Shown piece after piece: positions 1-11,359 of a stretch of DNA of 64,000 nucleotides. Every line of letters starts with the position of its first letter. The first letter of the stretch is position 1. The position numbers were made by a program, and so were the translations under genes. The stretch is from Trichosphaerium sp. ATCC 40318 (lineage: Eukaryota; Discosea; Flabellinia; Trichosidae): contig JALMLS010000179.1 in the NCBI GenBank assembly GCA_038496445.1, forward strand, positions 1 through 64,000, read 5' to 3'. The notes under the pieces were generated by a model that was not told where the DNA came from, did no database searches, and saw only the letters and a program-made list of their open reading frames with translations.

Positions 1-85
1 TACAACTCTGAGCGCTAGTTCTATTTTTATTCCATTGAAGAGGTATGGTACATAAAATCTCGGTCTGTGGAGGCTATTTTTTTTG

Positions 86-3000
86 TCACAGTTCGTTGTA
101 GAACACGTTCCACTTGAGCTGCAGCTGTTCATCCCACTCTTCAGGCAATAACCGTAAATATTTGGTAACAACAGGACTAAATCTATTGACAGTAGGTATA
201 TCGCCAAGTGATGTGCCATTGAACGTGCCAATATTTTTCCATTCTTTACCGCTCTCTGATACTTGTATAGAATACTTCGATACGCACCCTTTTTTAGTAC
301 CGAAAGTCATTACAGCATAAGGTAGAACTTCTGTTTTAAACTCTACTTGAATCCAAGGTTCTTGATCTTTTTCAGACAGACCATGCCATCCTTTCTCTGT
401 TGTGGACAGTGTAGAGTCTTTAATACGTTAGATGCACTTGCTTTAAAAGCATTAACAGCTACTTACCATGTACTCCTTTTCCTGAAGACGCAGAGAAAGA
501 TGATTTTGGTAAAGTAGACAAATCTCGTTCATCCGCTGCCTTTTCTTCCTGTATGTCGTCCCCTGTAGTCTAGAAGAAACCTGTTAATACAGTCACAACC
601 AATAATTTATACGTACTGCCTTTATAACTTGACGTTGAAGCTTTTTGTTTTCGATCTTCAGAGCATCAACCATTTTTTGTAGACGCCTAACTTCATGATG
701 CATTTCTAAAGATCTTTGACCAAGAACCTGAGTGAAGCCATAGTTTCGGACAGGAATTCTAGTAACATTCATAGGAGGAGGTAGGGGTGGTGCCAGAGGT
801 ATAGAAGATTCATGATGAAGCTCCTAAAAGACATAAACAACAAGAAACAAAAATACGAATATCCGAGTTAGGAGGTTCGGAGAAACAAAAGCTCGGACGG
901 AGTCTGAGCAAAAAGTCCGAGGAATGGTGAAATGTGTTCTTACCATTTGTGTTTCATGAGGAGTTTCGTAAAAACACCTTAAAATAAAGAGGATCAGTCA
1001 TTTTTTCGGACTATTTGCACGTGTACATTTTTGGGAAATGAACGCCCATCAAATGTATGCCGCTTTTTCCGTTCTTATTCATAGTTTCAAGTGATGCACC
1101 ACTACGAAGTAGTACCCTAACAATACCACTTCTTCTATGCCCAATAGCAACATGTAATGGTGTATCAATATTATTATTTTTTACTTCAATATCAGCACCT
1201 GTAAAAATGTTAACAAAAAAACCAGAAAAAAAAAGAATCCACCTCCGTACCTCTTGAAATAAGGTATTCTACGGCATGTAGATTACCAGCAATTATAGCA
1301 TAAAACAATGGTGTGTCTCCATAATTATTTACACATTCTACTTTGCCACCAGCGTCAATTAAAGCTTTTATAATCTCAATTTTTCCTCTAGACGCAGCAA
1401 CATGTAATACGCTTTCACCTTCTAAAATAAAATAGTTCATTTGTGATAAAACAAATCGCTCAACTTACCTTTGTTTGAGCACGTTTGTTCCACACCGGCC
1501 TTTAATAGAATCTTGATAGACTCAACGTGGTTTCCATACACTGCCCAATAAAGCGGGGATACGCCGCTTGCATCTAGCATGGTACTAAGTATCGCTGGGG
1601 TTTTATGATTTTAATACCTAGAGATTCTGGTTCATGACCGTTTGCCAATAGTATCTTCAATTGTTCTAGGTTGCCAAAAGCAGCATTATAATGCAAAGGC
1701 GTATGACCATCCCCATCTAAGGGTTCGTCGGAGAATACACCATTCAGAAAATCCTCCTATTAATTAAGTAAGTCTAATTTAAGATCAGAACAAAACGAAC
1801 CAAATCTGTAGGGCACTGTGCTTGAGAATAGTACTCATCCTCGACTTGAAGACCTTGCATGGCCTGTGTGCTCTCTTGATAGAATGTGAATTGCATTTTT
1901 TCCTTGCTAGTCATGCCAGAAGCTATACAACAGTTAAATAATAATCACTTATTGACCAATTACCTGATCGTACAATAACTGGTACAGCACCAGGTTCACA
2001 CTCGGGTGTATTGCACACCAAATAAGTATCCTAAGTGGTTTAGCTTATATCGTTGTAAACAAAGAAAATAATTAACGCACGTGTTGTGCTGAAGGTACTA
2101 CAGCGTACGAACCAAAGAATATAATTGTAGGTCCTGAAAACCCAACTCCAACAAGAATAACTAGTTGAGGTTATTAAGTGTTACTTGGACTACGAATATA
2201 TTACCTTTAGTTGCAGTATATGCTGGTCCTGTACATGGGGACATATCAACTATATTTACATTTGAAAGTCTTGCTGTGGACTTTCGTTCTTACAAAAAAA
2301 TGAAATAAGCCAACCGATGTTCACTAAATACAATAACATACTTATCTGTGATTGATGGGAGTATACATTGATAACGAACCCATGAGTCCAAATTGGCATA
2401 AGGAATACTTGGTTTTCATTTATCATAACCCAATGTTCTGTTTGAACATTAACTTTTTTGAACACCTAAACAAGAATGTAAAAAAAAAATTACCTGACAT
2501 AACATTAGTGTACCTGAAAATACAGCATTCTTGCTGAGAAATAACGGGAGCGCATCAACTTGTCTTGATCATTGACACGTTGGTACCCAGTTATACCTAT
2601 AACACAGTATCAGTAGCGTCATATAAGTCGTAAGCTTACCGAGTTGCAAATCAGAAAATTCCACGACACCATTGGTGTTAAATACTTTCCAAATGACGCC
2701 TTTCGCTTTTGGAGTGCGCAGGTAACGCTGTAACTCAGAAGAAGTGGATGTATTGCCGTTAAAAAGAGCACATGATATTAAATACTCCGTTGGTGCCGAT
2801 TGAACGTTTAACTTGCTTGGGTAAGATATTTTGACGATAGTTTAAACGGATTTATTTTGTAAACCGTTTCTACTCCTTGTAGGCAAGTACCTTGAATGCT
2901 GGCGCCGGAAACAAGAACTGGGGCTTTCCTTTAGTAACGTTTGGTTCATTTCCGTTGAAATGACGTAAAGTATTTGTAGGTGGCTCTCTAATAATACTGA

Positions 3001-3094
3001 CTGGCTCTAAAAGATGTTTTTAGCTGTTATTACATACAGACGGTCAATTACCTGTGATAGGGCTGTAATCTAATGGTTGAGTAGTTGATATCAT
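86..3094 (-). CDS. IPT/TIG-ankyrin protein (Spt23/Mga2-like) with C-terminal coiled coil and F5/8 type C (discoidin) domain
   Basis: About 17 short exons join in one frame from the ATG at 3094 to the stop at 86 (about 720 aa). Order seen: an N-terminal region with HGFVINVYSHQSQ and NVDMSPCTGP-like text (about 2170-2990); an IPT/TIG Ig-like domain (GVGFSGPTIIFFGSY, CNTPECEPG, about 1915-2160); five ankyrin repeats (TPLHYNAAFG, SPLYWAVYGN, SVLHVAASRG, TPLFYAIIAG, TPLHVAIGH; about 1030-1760); a proline patch and heptad-rich coiled coil (about 620-825); and a discoidin-type domain at the C terminus (EPWIQVEF, SEKGKEW-like strand, TKYLRLLPEEW; 86-430). IPT followed by ankyrins is the layout of Spt23/Mga2 transcription activators, which end in a membrane anchor; here a coiled coil plus discoidin domain takes that place. 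I infer a transcriptional or signalling regulator. A 48-nt intron (978-1026) joins the ankyrin and coiled-coil halves in frame, supporting one gene rather than two. Confidence 0.7.
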
Positions 3095-3407
3095 GATACG
3101 GTGGGGTTTGACACAACATTATTGCTTTGGTTTAGTGTTTTGTATTCAAAACAGTTTCTATTGGAGAATTTCGATAAAATTTGCAATTGTTACCCCTAAG
3201 CACCTTTTCAATCCAAGAGGCTAAAAAACTCGTCATGTGTTATTCAAGTGTGGCTCATGCATAATGTAAACGCGTGAAATCCACAAATAAGATAGTTTTA
3301 TAGAAAATAATTACAAAACAGTATTTACTACAAAATGAAAAGCAGTGCCACGATGAACTACGGTAGTAGAGAAAACATAGCGCTGTCTTAGTGTTTAAGT
3401 GTTGATA
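3095..3407. other. Intergenic, no gene seen
   Basis: AT-rich stretch between the start of the IPT-ankyrin gene and the stop of the membrane-protein gene, both on the minus strand. It should hold the promoter of the former and the 3' end signals of the latter. No RNA gene or repeat was recognised. Confidence 0.5.
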
Positions 3408-4375
3408 CTAGTGCGCAACAATGTATGGAGCAGTCCTACCACGAGCAATCTTCGCTGCGAAGTCACCAATAATAGGAAGTTTGAATAATCTATCACGTGT
3501 CAGTTTTCGTTTTTGTTGAGATTCATGATTTTGTACTTTTGTGTTTCTGCATCCATCCAGGCCTTGACGCATAAACCAACAATAATAATAAGCCATACTA
3601 ATGTAACCGCTAACCAAGCATAGACATTCCAGCTAAAAACAACAGCAATCACAAAACAAGGGATGTTAACAAATAAGCCCTAAAAGCAAATGGGTTAATG
3701 TCGTTTTTTTAACCTAACCAAAATCCCAAATGACAAACCTGCCAACCATGAAATGCTGCAAATTCGTTTTTCTTCTCCACAACAGCGACAATGATAGAAC
3801 CAAGTAAAAACACATACGCAATTATTGCTGTGTACTATTAGCAAATTTTGAGGACGCGTGGACTAACCTTCTATGTTGTGTGGTACGCCTAACGTTGTTT
3901 TTGTTGTTTTTTGTTCTAAACGTTGAGAAATAAGCAAAACAATATTAAACAGTTAAATTTCGCTTGCGTGTCATTTGAGTTTGGGTGTAAGGTTGAGTTG
4001 ACAAGCGACTTGGTGGTTGATATCCGTTTGGCGCTATTTGGAAGTTATGCGCCACAAAATGATATGGTGAGGAACGCACGCATTGGTGGCTCGTATTGAG
4101 AAGGGTCAAAGCTGTGATGTTGTTCCATTGGCTGTGGTGTTACAAAACCTGGTGTTGCGGGCGTAGGTGGCGCTGGTCTGTACGCTGTAGGTGGTTGTGA
4201 AGTATAGTCTGCGTTTGGAGGCATTTCGCCGTAAGCTGGTGGATCTGAGCGCTCAGGAATGTACTCACTGCCTTCTTGGGTGTACTAATGGCCAATTTAA
4301 AAGAAACTTTCCGAAACAACGTACTGGGACGGAAGTGTCGTTGTCATCAACTTGTACTGGTTGGAATGCAGCCAT
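3408..4375 (-). CDS. Proline-rich small membrane protein (DUF4870/Tic20-like fold)
   Basis: Exons join from ATG 4375 (MAAFQPVQVDDND) through a soluble, Pro/Tyr/Gln-rich N-terminal half (PPTAYRPAPPTPATPG) into a membrane half: a first hydrophobic segment (IEAIIAYVFLLGSIIVAVV), the short loop EKKNEFAAFHGWQ, a second segment (NIPCFVIAVVF), a third (LAVTLVWLIIIVGLCV), and a short tail with LFKLPIIGDFAAKIA. The loop xNxFxxFHxWQ and the tail 'LPIIG' are typical of DUF4870/Tic20-like four-helix membrane proteins; that is family knowledge, while the specific function is unknown. The last intron (GTACAA..GATAG) is needed to reach the tail frame, and one upstream junction near 4010-4100 is uncertain. 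Next to eRF3 in divergent orientation (about 200 bp shared promoter region). Confidence 0.6.
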
Positions 4376-4572
4376 GGCTATCTACTCTTCGCCAAATATG
4401 AGAATTACAGAATTATGTAAAATACCAACTTTTAGCACGTGAAAGTGCTCCTTACCTTGTTTTACTGCCAACGTTTATACACAAAGCAACTAAAGCGCTT
4501 ACTAAAAAGTTTGACTGTGCTTTCTGTTTGGTGGCTTTTCGTTTGTTTTATTATTCACAATCAAATACTGTG

Positions 4573-7328
4573 ATGAATCCAAACGCCAGTTCATTTGTAC
4601 CAGGCGTACGTACTTTTTGTCTTAATTGTATGTTTTTGAGTTATTATCGTTTAATTACGTTCTACAGAACTTCAGCGCGTTTGCCGCCCCTGCAGCTACC
4701 CCTGCTCAACCAAAGGCTGAAGAGCCTGTAAAAGAGTCTTGGGAGCAAGAAGACGTACCAGAGCAACCAAAACCCACGAAACAGGCCGAAAAGACTGAAG
4801 TTGAGAAATCACCAGTAGAAGAACCAAAGGCCAAACCAGAGCCTAAAAAGGAGCCTGAAAAGGAACCTAAACAACCACAAGCCAAGAAGGCTGTAGTCGT
4901 AGGCATGTTGCTGGAGTTGAGGTGTATTTAAACTAATTTGTACCAGAGGATGTTCCAGACGCTGTTGATGATGACAAACACCCTCTAAATATTGTTTTTA
5001 TCGGACATGTAGGCAAGTAATGTCTCAATTTATTGGCAAATACGCCTATTTACCAGTTGTATGGCTGTCAATCAAGCTTATACAAATTTGTAGATGCTGG
5101 AAAATCGACACTTAGTGGTCAAATCCTTCGTCTTACTGGTATGGTTGACAAGCGTACTATGCAAAAATACGAGCGCGAAGCAAAAGAAAAAGGCAGAGAA
5201 AGTTGGTTTTTGGCGTTTATCATGGACACGAACGAAGAAGAACGAGCAAAGGTAATCGCCTCATACACCTCAGGAGTACTGAAATTCTTACTCTTTGTTT
5301 ATAGGGTAAAACCGTAGAGGTTGGCAGAGCTCATTTTTATACTGGAAACAAACGTTGCACCATTCTAGACGCACCTGGTACAACAAACAAACAAAACAAC
5401 ATTTCAAATTAAACAAAAATTTCTCTTGGCGTGCTAACAGCTTTAAAAGGCCATAAAAATTACGTACCTAACATGATCACTGGTGTCGCTCAAGCTGATC
5501 TTGGTATCTTGGTATGTATCTCATTTCTACTTTGTGCCTTATGCTTAAAACCAGATTTTTTACTTTTTTATTCTTTGCTTTGTGAAATTCTTTGGTTTTT
5601 TTGTTACGTGCTAATGTATTTGCTTTAGGTTATTTCAGCACGTCGTGGTGAGTTCGAATCTGGATTTGAACGTCTTGGTCAGACACGTGAACATGCTATT
5701 CTCGCCCGTACTCTTGGCGTACGAGTTTACAATTTTTTTTTCATTTTATTTTGTTGTTTAACATTTCTCGTACCTAATTTACATCAAAGGTAAATAAATT
5801 GGTTGTATTGATCAACAAGATGGACGAAAAAACTGTAAAATGGTCAAAAGAGAGGTAGGAGAAATTTATACTTTTTTGAGTAAAGAAAAAACAAACACTG
5901 AACGAAAATAGATACGATAGCATATTGAAGAAGCTCCTTCCGTTCCTACAATCTATTGGTTACAAAAAATCAACAATCAAAGTCATGCCAGTATCAGGTA
6001 TGTCTGGTGCTGGTATCGTAGACCCTGTACCAGCTGCTGAGTGCCCATGGTATAAGTACGTCCAATCATGAAAAGACTCAGTTTTTTTACTTATTTCTAA
6101 TCGTTCAATAGAGGACCAACATTTATGGGACTGTTGAATAAAATGAAGCCAATCCCTCGTGATGTTGATGGACCACTTCGTATCCCTGTATTGGATGCTT
6201 TTAAAGAGGGTGGCCGCGTTTACGCTATGGGTAAGGTCGAAAGTGGTACCCTCGTGCGTTCAAACGTTGTTATTCATCCTGGAAATGTACGGTTTGGTTT
6301 TTTTTTGTTTTTCTTTTTCTAATTGGTAAGGAAACTAATACTGGTTTTGTAGATCAAAACTGAGATTTCCCATATTGAAAATGATATTGGTGTATTGACA
6401 AGAGCATACCCAGGAGAAAATGTCAAAATCGGACTTAAAGGAGGTAAACTTTGTTGTTGGTTGTAGAAAGCGTCATCACGGGTTTTCTTATCACAAGGTT
6501 TGTATTAACACTCTTTTTAGTTAATGAGGATCACATCACCGCTGGTTGTGTCATGTGTACTGAAGACGATCCAATTTTTTGTGTTGACGAAATTGTTGTT
6601 CAAATGAGTGCGTTCTTATCCAACCGAATCTAGTTGTTTGTATTAACGCTAAACGTTTTTAGTGGTTATGGATTTACTTCCTCATAAAGCTGTCTTAACA
6701 GCTGGTTATAGTGCTGTTCTTCACGTGCATACAGCAGTAGTAGAATTCACAATATTGGTAAGCAGTGGATGACTTTTTGAGGCTTTTTCTGTGATGATAT
6801 TCTTAAATCCTTCACGAAAATCTTATTTGGTGGACTTCCTAATTAACTTTTTAATTTAGCGTTTATTGGCTGAGCTTGATAGAAAAACAAGTGAAATAAA
6901 GAGAAAGAATCCTCCTTTCGCTAAATCTAAATCAGCTTGCATCATGCACATTCAATTAGCAAAAACAGTACCAGTATCTGCATTTTCTAAGATTCCACAG
7001 TTGGGTAGATTCACTATTAGAGATGAAGGTATGAAACTAAAGTCCTGGGAACTCCAGGAATTTGAAGTAAAGTCAAACTTTGATATTTTTTTCCTTTTTT
7101 TTTTGTTCATTTTTTTTGCGCCTACGTGATGAATTACACCCAGCTCATCTGAGTTTATATGACGCACAACTAGTGTTCTGAGTTAGTAGAGTTTTTTAAA
7201 AAGCTAAATTGTAAAGAAAAAACCAACAATTCCTTGGAAGTAGAAGTTAATTCTCTTTTTTAGGACAAACTATCGCTTTTGGTAAAATTCTATCTTTGGG
7301 ACCTCCAAGACGTATCAAAAAAAAATAA
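4573..7328 (+). CDS. SUP35: Eukaryotic peptide chain release factor GTP-binding subunit eRF3
   Basis: Translation GTPase that works with eRF1 to end translation at stop codons in the cytosol. Exon 1 starts at ATG 4573 ([11 protein letters not shown]); a low-complexity Glu/Lys/Pro linker follows (4680-4900), then the GTPase domain: G1 GHVDAGKST (split by an intron at about 5018-5095), the switch region with [22 protein letters not shown]3 [16 protein letters not shown]4 NKMD at about 5815, and the beta-barrel domains ending at [11 protein letters not shown] and a stop at 7326. The order and the 'DAPGHK' text separate eRF3/Hbs1 from EF-1A; the acidic KE/P-rich N terminus and the C-terminal barrel favour eRF3 over Hbs1. 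The N-terminal extension is short and lacks a Gln/Asn prion-like stretch. The intron inside G1 begins GC (GCAAGT), a GC-AG intron. The last intron (about 7030-7262) carries a C/D snoRNA. Confidence 0.93.
7122..7189 (+). ncRNA. Box C/D snoRNA in the last eRF3 intron, LSU guide
   Basis: C box GTGATGA (7126-7132), D' CTGA (7149-7152), C'-like ATGACG, D box CTGA (7178-7181), with CTAC/GTAG flanks that can pair. The segment before D' (ACCCAGCTCAT) pairs with the conserved LSU rRNA stretch GUGAGCUGGGU (11 bp with one G-U), recalled from eukaryotic LSU sequences. The five-nucleotide rule places the methyl on the G after 'GUGA'. The segment before D has no target I recognise. Confidence 0.8.
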
Positions 7329-7649
7329 GCTGTTAAACGAAAACCAACAACAACCACTATACTATGTATCTCTTGATACTACCTAAGTTAAATAAACTTC
7401 GTTTATTGGTATACCTGTTTTTTTTATTGTCGACAATCAATCTTAAAAGATTCCGGAATAAAACTGGAAGGAATTGACTGCCGGTGAATAAATCGAAAAA
7501 AACCCCTACGCAATGTTGCTTATCAAGATGTACACCACACTTTTCGTGTACTTAAATGAAGTAGTAGCGTAACTAAAATGTCTGGATTGCACAGAACTAG
7601 GATTGAAATAATTTTGAACTTTTAATCCGCAAACTTTCTGATTTTTTGT
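7329..7649. other. Intergenic between convergent genes
   Basis: The 3' ends of eRF3 (+) and the dipeptidase gene (-) face each other here. AT-rich; no gene or structured RNA recognised. Confidence 0.5.
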
Positions 7650-8724
7650 TTATTGTTTGCAATGACATAATGGTAGTATATCAAACGAAAAATATTTAGA
7701 CGGGTACGGTTCATTTTCTAGAGTAAAATGCCACCACTCGTTAACATAGTTCACAAATCCTGCTTCTTTCATAATAGATACCAAATATTGTCTATTCTCT
7801 TTTTGTTCTTGTGTTATACTAGAGTTCTTTGTATGTGCTAACTCATCAAAGCAATCGAATCCTGTACCCATATCTATGAAGTATAAGTGGTGAGACTAAA
7901 TAAACAATCCACCAAATGTCAAGGGAGAAAAAAACGAACGACAGAATATTTTCTAGTAATAACTGTATCCCACCACTTTTGTTTATGAGGTCACTTACCA
8001 ATACTATTGTCTCTAAATCTTGAAGGACTTGTACATGGTGTTAATTCATCACCAGGTTTATACTCTTGTTGTGGTGGTGGCGGGTTAGGTACAATTGTAA
8101 GATCACAAGTCGAACCCTTTTAAAAGAAGATTAAAAAAAATAAAGAATAGCAAAAGAAAATCCTCAGGTTTTGTACCCTACTATGTCCTGATCGTTTAGC
8201 TATGTACCCAAGGGTAAATAAATTATCGTTGGCTTTGGAATTTGTTGGGTAAAATTCGGCTTTCATGCGTGTATCGCTGCTGTCATTTCCCCACATCATA
8301 AAGTAGTCCACAGCGCTTTGCGGACGATAACAATCGTACACTATTACCTGAAATGAGCTTCAAAAATAAATTTTTGTTGACACGATGGAAAGAAAAGTCT
8401 CTAACACGTACTTTTGAGTGATTTGGTGCCTTTTGATTGCTTTAAAAGTGCTTTTTGGGCAGCTGATAACGCATTCGCGGCCTCTATTGTTAAAATACAT
8501 TCTGCGGCCTTGTAACCAACAATGGGGTTACCGATGAAGTTATGGTAGCCTGCATAACGCATTTCTTGTATAATGGTTGGGTCTACATCAGAAAGGTATG
8601 TAAAGCCTTCAGGGATATTATTTGAACCCAGCACATCATCGCTATGCATAGCTGTCACAATTACGTTCGCGTAAGATATTACAACGCAAAATAATGTCAG
8701 AACCGCGTACCATCCCGCGTTCAT
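7650..8724 (-). CDS. Secreted D-alanyl-D-alanine dipeptidase, VanX/DdpX type
   Basis: Zinc dipeptidase of peptidase family M15D, which in bacteria hydrolyses D-Ala-D-Ala. The chosen start (8724, MNAGWY) gives a signal peptide with a hydrophobic core AVLTLFCVVISYANVIV; an in-frame ATG lies five codons upstream (8739). Family features seen: VDPTIIQEMRYAGYHNFIG, GYKAAECIL, VYDCYRPQSAVDYFMMW (the Arg of the active site), the zinc motif SGHSRGSTCDLT (His and Asp ligands), VDMGTGFDCFDE-like text across the last intron, and the catalytic EWWHF near the C terminus. All key residues appear present, so it should be an active enzyme acting outside the cell or in an endomembrane compartment, perhaps on bacterial peptidoglycan fragments from food or competitors (inference). 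It has four exons with host-type GTACGT/GTACAA introns, so it is resident in the genome and not contamination. About 270 aa, close to the VanX size plus signal peptide. Confidence 0.88.
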
Positions 8725-9111
8725 TGTATCACTGAGCACTAAACGTTGTCAAAAAGTCAACGTACTTTTTTCACAGTTAAAAATCACATGTTTGTTGCAC
8801 ATCTCTATTCATTCCTGTGCTGTGACTTTTTGAGCGTTAGACAACGCTCCAACGCTGTACTGGTAAGATTATTCTACGTACTCATTCTTTTTAGTCGTTA
8901 AACAGTGGAAACCGTGGTAACTGCTGCAGTACTTTGCTAAAGCACTTGGCTAAAAGTGGAAGAAAGGCCGTAGTATTTATGAAGTTCACGTAATCTTTTA
9001 TTTACAAAAGCCAAAAGGATAAACCTTGGCTTATCAAGACTCGTTTTCTATTTTCTTTTCTTCTGTTTTTTTGTTTTGGAAAGTAAAAAACAACCTAAAA
9101 AGAATTAGTGA
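8725..9111. other. Intergenic, no gene seen
   Basis: Region upstream of the dipeptidase start and downstream of the PPR stop, both genes on the minus strand. Nothing coding or structured was recognised. Confidence 0.5.
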
Positions 9112-10983
9112 TTAGTGATGGTGTGACGTGTTTTCTTGTTTGTACCCTTCACCTTTCATCCTGTTAACGTATTTCATATATAGTCCTTTCTTCCCTTGTT
9201 GTTTTGCAGGAATTATTATTGATCCATATAAGAACTTATCCTCCTTAGAGCTAAACAAAAAGAATTAACAAATCAAAATTATCAATTTTATGCTTACGGC
9301 TTAGATCGCCTTTTAAGAGATTCATTAACTATTTTTTCTGCTTCATTCCACATACCTACAATAAGAATTAATATACTTTCAGCTGTATGAAGACTTGTGC
9401 TTTGTAAAACCCAAAAGAAGAGAACTCAAATTTTATTGCCACGTTGGAGTTGCTTTTACCTTTGTTCGCATAATATGTTGTGAGGGCATTCCTTATGTAA
9501 ACTGATTCTGTGTATTCATACCCTCTAAGTTCATCAAGGTATTTTAAACCTTGTTCAATATTTCCTTCCTTTAGACAAGCGAGTGTAACAGCAGATATTA
9601 TACTTATCGGTGGTATTTCATCAACAACAAGCACTTTAGTTTTGTAATAATTATACAACTCTATCGCTTGTTGACCATGCCCAGCCTTTGCACATAGTTT
9701 AAAGCATGTAAGATAGTCTAGATTAGATAGAGTAAAACCTAACCAAACAGGTTAAAGCAACAGACACACAAAGCAACTGAAAAGAAAAGGAATAATAGAT
9801 AGAAAAATATCAATATCTTTCTAACACGTGAATAGTTCTAAAAATACATGCTTTATCAATTAAGATTTTGATATTGACATACCTGCATTTCTCTTCTCTT
9901 TTAATATATCAAAACAAAGGCCATCATAATTTTTTACTTTAGTAAGGGCTGAAAGAACAATTGAGAATGTATTTGCATCCCATGGCATTTCTTTTTTCTT
10001 CATTTCTGCAAACAAATCCAACACCTGATCAAATTTTCTATGATGACCAGCTATCTTCATTTTTATGTTATAATATTCCGTTAATGATACATCCCTACTC
10101 AAAACGTCCTACGAGAAAATTAAGGAAAAAATTGAGAAAATAAAACCGAACTTGTCAATCTTCTTAATGAAAATAAAACAGCCACTTACGCGCATGAACT
10201 GGTGTGTGCGGTTATTTACAATATGTTCTTGAACAAGAGCGTTTGTTATTCGTCCATAAATTTCAATAACATGCCTAGGAGCTGTTTCTTCTTCATGCTG
10301 AAACCAAAAATCTAATTTCAGATTATGCTTCATCTTTGCCCATAGATAAAATCCAATATCAACAAGACCAAGACGGAATGCACCATTTATCCATTGCTTA
10401 TAAAATAATCTTGTGGCAGATACCAAACTAACTAGCTTTGTTTTTTTAACGTTGAAGCATTTGCTGTATAATTCCCTAAACTCTTTTTTAAGTTTCCTCT
10501 TTGCTAGAACCATTGCTGTAACACCATAATGATAAGCTGTAGGGCGATCACCTATTATTTTATTAAATTAACATCTAGTATTCATAAAGAAAGTGAACAT
10601 GACAAAAAAACTAGTGCACGTGGACGGATAAGCTTTTTTTTCAAAAATCAAAAATGCAGTGACAAGTCGTCCTAAACAGGACTGTACTATCGTACCGTTT
10701 TGTTCTATTAAATCCATCAAACGTAGCATTTGTCCATCCAATAGCTTATAAGAAGCAAATTTGAAGTATTTTTCAAGTCTTTGTGGATCTTTAACGACGT
10801 CTTTGTCTATCTTTTCTTATTTGTTAACGTTTGTACATACTAATATTTTTGTGACACGCATACCTCCAATGGCGGTATATACTCCATTGCTGCGGCGAGT
10901 TCTTGTACTTTGGCTTTATTTTCATTTTGGAGTTTTTGCCTTTCCAGAGCCTCTTCGACGATCGTTGAGCGTGGTGTATCCAT
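9112..10983 (-). CDS. Pentatricopeptide-repeat (PPR) protein
   Basis: Exons can be read from ATG 10983 (MDTPRSTIVEEALERQ) to the stop at 9112 (about 480-500 aa). Helix-pair repeats of about 35 residues are visible: YYNIKMKIAGHHRKFDQVL then DLFAEMKKKEMPWDANTFS, and SIISAVTLACLKEGNIEQG then LKYLDELRGYEYTESVYI, with the typical PPR spacing of 'Y/TF.I...' helix A and 'LF.EM...' helix B. PPR proteins bind single-stranded RNA, usually in mitochondria or plastids; the target here is unknown. No clear targeting peptide is visible at the chosen start. The C-terminal tail is basic (KQQGKKGLYMKYVNRMKG). Confidence 0.75.
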
Positions 10984-11359
10984 TGTAATCTCTAATAGGA
11001 GGCTTAGTACAACACTAAGTTCATCTAACTAAGTTTTGACGTATACACGCACTAGGGGTAGATGTATGGTCATTTTTTATGACATACGCGCGTTTGTTAC
11101 AAATAACTGTACTACAACGCTGCTTTCGCGCCCGGCCATTATACCTGCTATGCTTGGCTACGGTACAAGCCCTGAAAGAGCCCAAAAGCATATCTGTAAC
11201 GATATCGCAGTTTGGGCTAAACAACGCACTCAGTTATTCCCTGTACAAGATGCTATTGGAAAACGCGCATTTGACACTGACTGTCAGTCATACTTGTACC
11301 TTAAGTTATTTTCACGTACTTCAAGCCAAGATAGCGTCAACGGCAAGAAGCAGCACTCT
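10984..11359. other. Divergent promoter region, no gene supported
   Basis: Lies between the starts of the PPR gene (-) and the Ras-like gene (+). Open frames here (11036-11449, 11079-11375, 11021-11224) overlap each other on both strands and have no family features. Confidence 0.5.
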
